Assembly (NCBI GenBank): GCA_028689545.1
Contig: JAQVCX010000010.1
Span: 1-56,024, forward strand
DNA: 56,024 bases
From: Parabacteroides sp.
GTDB taxonomy: Bacteria; Bacteroidota; Bacteroidia; Bacteroidales; Tannerellaceae
Direction: 5' to 3'
Part shown: one piece after another, positions 52,235 through 56,024 of the stretch
Layout of the letters: each line of letters opens with the position of its first letter
Numbering within the stretch: the stretch's first letter is position 1
Notes under the pieces: generated by a model
Database searches by the model: none
What the model was told of the DNA's origin: nothing
Seen by the model: only the letters and a program-made list of their open reading frames with translations
Translations under genes and position numbers: made by a program

Positions 52235-52876
52235 ATGAAAAACGAATTTAAAATGTCTCTCTTCTTGGCGCCGATTTCACCGGTCAAAGATAGTAAAACG
52301 GGACGAGTATCGCAACAGGCCACCGTTTGTCCGAGCCGAAACGTCACCCTGCAGGAGGTCTTCCGGCTCATCACCGGCGATCCCGCACTCGAACGGCTCA
52401 CCCAAGAGATGCGCCTCCCGCTGGAGAGGGGCGACAAGGAGCGATTCAGCGAGCTGAAACGGCAAACGCTACCTTACGTAACGCCTTGCGGCACGTTCGC
52501 CTATCGCAAGAGCGACTGCCTCCTGGTGCCGAGCGGACTGGTGGTGGTGGATGTGGACGGACTGGACTCTACCCAGGAGGCGGAGGCCTTGCGAGGGAAA
52601 TTATTCGACGACGCGTACCTATGCCCCGCCCTCTGCTTCATCAGCCCGAGCGGACGAGGCGTGAAGGCTTTCGTGCCCTACCCCGACAATCCGGGAAGCG
52701 ATATCCCCACCTATATCGCGGAGAATACCCTGGACGTAATGAACTACGTGGAATACGTATATGGCGACGAGCAGACGCAAGGACCCCGGAAGGTGGACCC
52801 GAGCGGCAAGGATATCGTACGCTCTTGCTTCTTGTGCCACGACCCCGAAGCGCTCTGCAGAAATCATAAATCATAA
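52235..52876 (+). CDS. VirE N-terminal domain protein (BT4734-like)
   Basis: This 213-residue protein has the fold of the VirE-N/BT4734-like family, related to the catalytic core of primase-polymerases: LVVVDVDGLDSTQEAEALRG carries the acidic metal-site pattern D-x-D, and FISPSGRGVKAFV follows. It normally acts with a DUF3987 ATPase, here encoded directly downstream. The last residues (NHKS) are encoded by a heptad repeat AAATCAT that continues into the gap. The upstream gap 52011-52234 is AT-rich with a small hairpin (GGGATG and CATCCC) and no gene that I can support. Confidence 0.78.
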   Translation: MKNEFKMSLFLAPISPVKDSKTGRVSQQATVCPSRNVTLQEVFRLITGDPALERLTQEMRLPLERGDKERFSELKRQTLPYVTPCGTFAYRKSDCLLVPSGLVVVDVDGLDSTQEAEALRGKLFDDAYLCPALCFISPSGRGVKAFVPYPDNPGSDIPTYIAENTLDVMNYVEYVYGDEQTQGPRKVDPSGKDIVRSCFLCHDPEALCRNHKS

Positions 52877-52893
52877 ATCATAAATCATAAATC
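52861..52893. repeat. AAATCAT heptad repeat at a gene junction
   Basis: Four exact AAATCAT units (52861-52888) plus a partial fifth span the end of the VirE-N gene, including its stop codon at 52874-52876, and end 3 bp before the DUF3987 start. Confidence 0.8.
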
Positions 52894-52896
52894 GAT

Positions 52897-54720
52897 ATGT
52901 TAAACAGTTTAGATCGCTTAGTAGAAGCGGTTCGTTTGGCTGGCGCGGATATAGCGCACGGCTATAGTGAATATGTACGCCTGGCGTTAGCCATCGCCAC
53001 GGATTGCGGCGAGGCGGGACGGAGCGGGTTCATCACCTTATGCTCCTTATCGACGAAGTTTAACCGCGAGAACGCCGACCGGCTTTATAGCAACGTATTG
53101 AAAAAAGGCGGCAACCGGGTGCACCTCGGCACGGCCTTCTACCTGGCCGAGCTGGCCGGCGTAAAGGTGGGGCCCCCGGAGCCTTCCGGCGAAACGGACG
53201 CGACGGACGCGCGCCCGCCAACTAATGCAACTAATGCAACTAATGCAGCATCAAATTCCCACACACGTGCGCGCATATATAATGTAGAGGTAGAATCCGA
53301 GGAACAAACGGATCCGCTCACCCCCCTGCCTTTTTTCACCGAGAAGTACGCTTGGCCCCGGGTGTTGCGGCGGGTCATGGCGTTCGGGCAGACCAAGGAG
53401 CAGCGAGACGTGCTCTTCCTGGGGGCCATCACCGCGCTGGGGGCCTCGCTCGCCCTCACGCTGCGCTTCTTGTATGGGGGGAAATGGTTCTTCCCCTCTT
53501 TGCAGACCTTTATCGTGGCTCCGCCCGCCTCGGGCAAGGGCGTGCTCTCGTGGGTGCGGATGCTCGTGCAGCCCATCCACGACGAGATCCGGGCGAAGGT
53601 GACGGAGGAGATGAAGGCCTACCGCAAAAAAATAGCCTCCTACAACTCGCTGGGGAGGGAGAAAGGCAAGGCCGAGGAGCCGGAGATGCCCCTGAACCGC
53701 ATGTTTATCTTCTCGGGTAACAATACGGGTACCGGTATGTTGCAAAACATTATAGACTCGGGAGGGGTCGGGATCATCTGCGAGACGGAGGCGGACATGG
53801 TAAGCAACGCCATCGCCTCGGATCACGGCCATTGGAGCGAGGTGATCCGCTGCTCGTTCGATCACGACCCGCTCAGCTACAACCGGCGGATGGACCGGGA
53901 GTATCGCGAGCTGATGCAGTCTTTCCTGGCCGTCTTGATAAGCGGCACGCCGGGGCAGGTGAAACCGCTGATCCCTTCCAGCGAGAACGGCCTGTTCTCC
54001 CGCCAGGTGTTTTATTATATGCCCCGTGTACGCAAATGGGTAGATCAGTTCAAGCACCAGCGGACGGACGCCTCCATGGAGTTCAAGAAGCTGGGCAAGG
54101 AGTGGATAGGCCACCTGCGGGAGATCCAGCGGCTGGGCCTGATCTCGCTGCGCCTGACGGATACGCAGATCGACGCTTTCAACAAGGCGTTCGGCTCCTT
54201 GTTCGACCGGTCCCAAAAGGCTACCGATAGCGAGATGAACAGTTCCGTCGTACGGATGGCGATCAATATCGGGCGCATCCTCTCGATCGTAGCCCTCTTG
54301 CGGGTGACGGACGAGTGCGAAGAGACGGACGATTTCGCCGCGAGCCTGCGCAAGTCTCCCCGGCTCACGCCCGACGAACAGACCTGCGCCGATAACATGA
54401 AGGACGGGATCGTCTCCCGCTGGGATCTGTCCATCCAGGACGAGGACTTCGAGGCGGTCCTTTCCCTGGCAGAGCCTTTATATCTCCATGCCGTGCATAT
54501 CCTCTCGTTCCTGCCGGCAAACGAGGTGAAAAGCCGGGGTATGGCCGACCAGGAGCGTCTCTTCAGCTCCATGGGCACCGTTTTCACCAGCCAATCACTT
54601 CTGGAACAGGCGGAAATTCTCAAGATCTCCAAGAACACCGCCCTCAGTTGCCTGCAACGTTGGCAAAAGCGGGGAACCGTCCGCAAGGGCGAGCAGCGAG
54701 GGGATTATAAGAAGATATAA
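52897..54720 (+). CDS. DUF3987 ATPase/helicase-like protein
   Basis: This 607-residue protein has an N-terminal primase-associated segment (residues about 1-90), a low-complexity linker with T-N-A repeats (109-118), and a DUF3987 P-loop domain with Walker A APPASGKG at residues 208-215 and a helix-rich C-terminus. With the VirE-N protein it resembles a split primase-helicase of the kind found in Bacteroidota near capsule loci and integrated elements. The linker DNA and the DNA right after the stop codon form a long inverted repeat. DUF4248 and HU-like genes downstream are its usual neighbours. Confidence 0.82.
   Translation: MLNSLDRLVEAVRLAGADIAHGYSEYVRLALAIATDCGEAGRSGFITLCSLSTKFNRENADRLYSNVLKKGGNRVHLGTAFYLAELAGVKVGPPEPSGETDATDARPPTNATNATNAASNSHTRARIYNVEVESEEQTDPLTPLPFFTEKYAWPRVLRRVMAFGQTKEQRDVLFLGAITALGASLALTLRFLYGGKWFFPSLQTFIVAPPASGKGVLSWVRMLVQPIHDEIRAKVTEEMKAYRKKIASYNSLGREKGKAEEPEMPLNRMFIFSGNNTGTGMLQNIIDSGGVGIICETEADMVSNAIASDHGHWSEVIRCSFDHDPLSYNRRMDREYRELMQSFLAVLISGTPGQVKPLIPSSENGLFSRQVFYYMPRVRKWVDQFKHQRTDASMEFKKLGKEWIGHLREIQRLGLISLRLTDTQIDAFNKAFGSLFDRSQKATDSEMNSSVVRMAINIGRILSIVALLRVTDECEETDDFAASLRKSPRLTPDEQTCADNMKDGIVSRWDLSIQDEDFEAVLSLAEPLYLHAVHILSFLPANEVKSRGMADQERLFSSMGTVFTSQSLLEQAEILKISKNTALSCLQRWQKRGTVRKGEQRGDYKKI
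53223..53271. repeat. Left arm of the DUF3987 inverted repeat
   Basis: A 25-bp block (53223-53247; three copies of a TAATGCAAC unit) and a 13-bp block CCACACACGTGCG (53259-53271) are separated by 11 bp. Both recur exactly, inverted and with the same 11-bp spacing, at 54740-54788. Positions 53260-53281 alternate strictly between purine and pyrimidine. Confidence 0.9.
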
Positions 54721-54739
54721 CGCCTCTATATAATATGTA

Positions 54740-54788
54740 CGCACGTGTGTGGAAATAATGCAGTGCATTAGTTGCATTAGTTGCATTA
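54740..54788. repeat. Right arm of the DUF3987 inverted repeat
   Basis: The inverted copy of the left arm: 13-bp block at 54740-54752 and 25-bp block at 54764-54788, 20 bp beyond the DUF3987 stop. Positions 54733-54751 alternate purine and pyrimidine. The arms enclose about 1.5 kb. Confidence 0.9.
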
Positions 54789-54797
54789 TTCGCGCGG

Positions 54798-54907
54798 CCC
54801 CACGCCTACGCCGGCGCAGGCCATCGCCGCTATACGCGTAGGGCGACACCGATATACGCGCGGGGCGATGCCGGTATACGCATAGGGCGATGCCGATATA
54901 CGCGTGG
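54798..54907. repeat. Intergenic tandem array, five 22-bp units (family A)
   Basis: Units start at 54798, 54820, 54842, 54864 and 54886, each exactly 22 bp (110 bp). The core is close to CGCCGATATACGCG. The array belongs to the same sequence family as those at 30753 and 43504 and fills the convergent gap between the DUF3987 and DUF4248 genes. Confidence 0.88.
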
Positions 54908-54937
54908 GGGGAGCGACGAAGGGGTAGATACTCCCGC

Positions 54938-55177
54938 TCAAGGGCGGCCCAGGTAGCGAAAGATCAGCTCCACTTGCAAGGAGGTGAAGACCCGTTGCCT
55001 GGGCCGATAGCCCGTATCGCCCAGCTCACGGAGCAACTTATCGTTATACCTCATCCACTCCGCCAGCCGGTTCAAGGCCGAGACGGGGCAGATATCGGGG
55101 GCGTAGGCCATGGCCAACTCTCGCTTGGAATAGGGCCGCACGGGCCACTCGTCGAATCGTGTGTCTTCTACTCGCAT
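54938..55177 (-). CDS. DUF4248 family protein
   Basis: This 79-residue protein (WPVRPYSKRELAMAYAPDIC, then SALNRLAEWMRYN and VFTSLQVELIFRYLG) fits the DUF4248 family, small helix-turn-helix-like proteins encoded beside VirE-N/DUF3987 and HU genes in Bacteroidota. A DNA-binding role is plausible but unproven. It is transcribed away from the HU-like gene from a full promoter. Confidence 0.78.
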   Translation of the reverse strand: MRVEDTRFDEWPVRPYSKRELAMAYAPDICPVSALNRLAEWMRYNDKLLRELGDTGYRPRQRVFTSLQVELIFRYLGRP

Positions 55178-55209
55178 ATCGTTCGTTTTTTCGATTTATC
55201 TCATTAAAA

Positions 55210-55240
55210 CAAAGATAGTTAAAACGAATGATACCCGCAA
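55210..55240 (-). promoter_or_regulatory. Promoter of the DUF4248 gene
   Basis: Minus-strand TTG at 55238-55240, 20 bp spacing, TATCTTTG at 55210-55217, 32 bp before the start. Confidence 0.7.
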
Positions 55241-55313
55241 CTATACATCCGCTTATTATTCAGTATATCTCCTCTTTTATCACCCTTATTCATCCCCCAC
55301 CATCAGTATTCAT

Positions 55314-55342
55314 TTTGGAGCAACCCCCATGTAGTACCTTTG
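55314..55342 (+). promoter_or_regulatory. Promoter of the HU-like gene
   Basis: TACCTTTG at 55335-55342, with TTTG at 55314-55317; the 17-bp spacing is slightly short. The leader then includes ATAAATC heptads up to the start at 55380. Confidence 0.55.
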
Positions 55343-55379
55343 GACAGTTGAGAGTTATAAATCATAAATCAAAAAGCTT

Positions 55380-55877
55380 ATGGCATTAAATTACAGCGTG
55401 GCCCTTCGGCCCAATCCCTTAAAAAAAGACGAGCCGGCGAAAGCGTACGCCACGGCACAAATCAATGGTGAGTTATCGCTCAAGCAACTTAGCCACCGTG
55501 TATCCATGCAGACCACCGTCAGCCGGGCGGACGTAGTGGCGGTATTGATCTCCACCGTCGAGAACCTGCTAGAGGCCCTTCAAGAGGGTAAGCAGGTAGA
55601 TTTCGGCGAGTTGGGCAAATTTCGCCTGCAGATTCTCAACGAGGGGGCGGAGAATCTTGACAAATTCACCTCCTCCAATATCACCGGGGTCAGCATCCAG
55701 TATATACCGGGCGAGGACCTAAAGAATGTTTTCGCCGGGCTGGAGTTCCAATCGGTGCCCAGCAGGAAGGCGCAGCAGGCGGTGCTCCGCGCCGAGAAGG
55801 CGGGGGAGACGACGGTCGATATCTCGAAGAAACCGATTAGCGGAGGAGGGGGCTCCGAGAGCCCCGATGAGATATAG
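55380..55877 (+). CDS. HU family DNA-binding protein with SPDEI tail
   Basis: This 165-residue protein has an HU/IHF-like domain (about residues 1-125): LKQLSHRVSMQTTVSRADVV in the first helices and VDFGELGKFRLQI in the core beta-sheet. It should bend or bind DNA. The C-terminal extension ends GGGGSESPDEI, nearly identical to the ending of the IHF-like/DUF4469 protein at 20121-20873. It is divergent from DUF4248 and is a usual member of the VirE-N/DUF3987 neighbourhood. Confidence 0.85.
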   Translation: MALNYSVALRPNPLKKDEPAKAYATAQINGELSLKQLSHRVSMQTTVSRADVVAVLISTVENLLEALQEGKQVDFGELGKFRLQILNEGAENLDKFTSSNITGVSIQYIPGEDLKNVFAGLEFQSVPSRKAQQAVLRAEKAGETTVDISKKPISGGGGSESPDEI

Positions 55878-55879
55878 TG

Positions 55880-55905
55880 TTACTTTTGGCTTGATCCAAA
55901 AGTAA
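55880..55905 (+). terminator. Hairpin after the HU-like gene
   Basis: Perfect arms TTACTTTTGG (55880-55889) and CCAAAAGTAA (55896-55905) with a 6-nt loop. It is also the start of the interspersed repeat described next. Confidence 0.6.
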
Positions 55906-56024
55906 CCAAAAAATCAAGGCTAACGCTGACGGGCTACTACGAGACCTACACTCGCTGTCGCATCCCAAACTCGCTGCGCTCAAACAGGGATGCTCCGGAC
56001 GCTCGCTCCGGTCTCTTCGCTTAC
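55880..56024. repeat. Interspersed Bacteroidota repeat, running off the window
   Basis: The sequence from TTACTTTTGGCTTGATCC through CTCGCTGCGCTCAAACAG matches my memory of an element found in many copies in Bacteroidota genomes, often after accessory genes. It has no open reading frame of note here and is cut by the window edge. Confidence 0.5.

Noticed and set aside
53286-54720. Invertible promoter or shufflon at the DUF3987 gene
   Set aside because: Both arms exist, but there is no invertase gene nearby, no alternative coding segment on the other strand and no promoter in the enclosed segment. Inversion is kept only as one possible explanation in the finding.

Overview
The window looks like a chromosomal segment from a Bacteroidales gut bacterium, most likely Parabacteroides (close to P. 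distasonis). Supporting signs are the Bacteroidota promoter pattern (TTTG or TTG, 19-21 nt, TAnnTTTG) upstream of many genes, the near absence of Shine-Dalgarno sequences, glutamine synthetase III, the DapL lysine route, a TonB receptor with an N-terminal carboxypeptidase-like domain, a lipoprotein with an S-D-D-D export signal, and families largely confined to Bacteroidota (DUF3843, DUF4469, DUF4248, VirE-N/DUF3987, DUF3791, AAA-ATPase_like/DUF1703). The species name is an inference from remembered gene content.

Layout. 1-8.7 kb: a DUF308 membrane protein, an AraC regulator, then a TetR-TolC-adaptor-RND efflux operon followed by a small PII-like protein. 8.7-12.6 kb: an Old Yellow Enzyme-type oxidoreductase with an SDR, then rplY, pth and an S4-domain protein. 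12.7-17.8 kb (minus strand): a MORN-repeat protein, a surface lipoprotein and a TonB-dependent receptor. 18.0-20.9 kb: a two-gene toxin-antitoxin module, a DUF3843 protein and an IHF-like/DUF4469 protein. 21.2-37.7 kb is a nitrogen and amino-acid block: gltB, gltD, asnB, a secreted protein, dapF, dapL, glnN, an orphan antitoxin-like gene and glutamine-dependent nadE. 37.9-43.4 kb (minus strand) is a three-gene MksF-MksE-MksB SMC operon with no recognisable MksG/JetD. 43.6-49.4 kb (minus strand): an oxidoreductase, gcvT, pepT, a PurF homologue without the glutaminase cysteine, rpmA and rplU. 49.5-56.0 kb is accessory in character: an AAA-ATPase/PD-(D/E)XK protein beside a remnant of a second copy, two DUF3791-like genes, a frameshifted small gene, a VirE-N/DUF3987 pair, DUF4248 and an HU-like protein, ending in what looks like an interspersed repeat.

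The most striking structure that the genes do not explain is a set of intergenic tandem arrays with a 21-24 bp period. Three arrays of one sequence family are each exactly five 22-bp units (110 bp); a fourth is five 24-bp units in which two units are flipped; others have 3-6 units. Units are nearly palindromic, vary in the middle, and can occur in either orientation. Four of the five convergent gene junctions in the window carry one; at the fifth the genes overlap. A second unexplained structure is a pair of roughly 49-bp inverted arms, one inside the DUF3987 gene and one just after its stop codon, each carrying an alternating purine-pyrimidine tract.

No rRNA, tRNA, CRISPR array, complete insertion sequence or integrase was found. 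All calls come from reading the sequence and from family knowledge; no database search was run.
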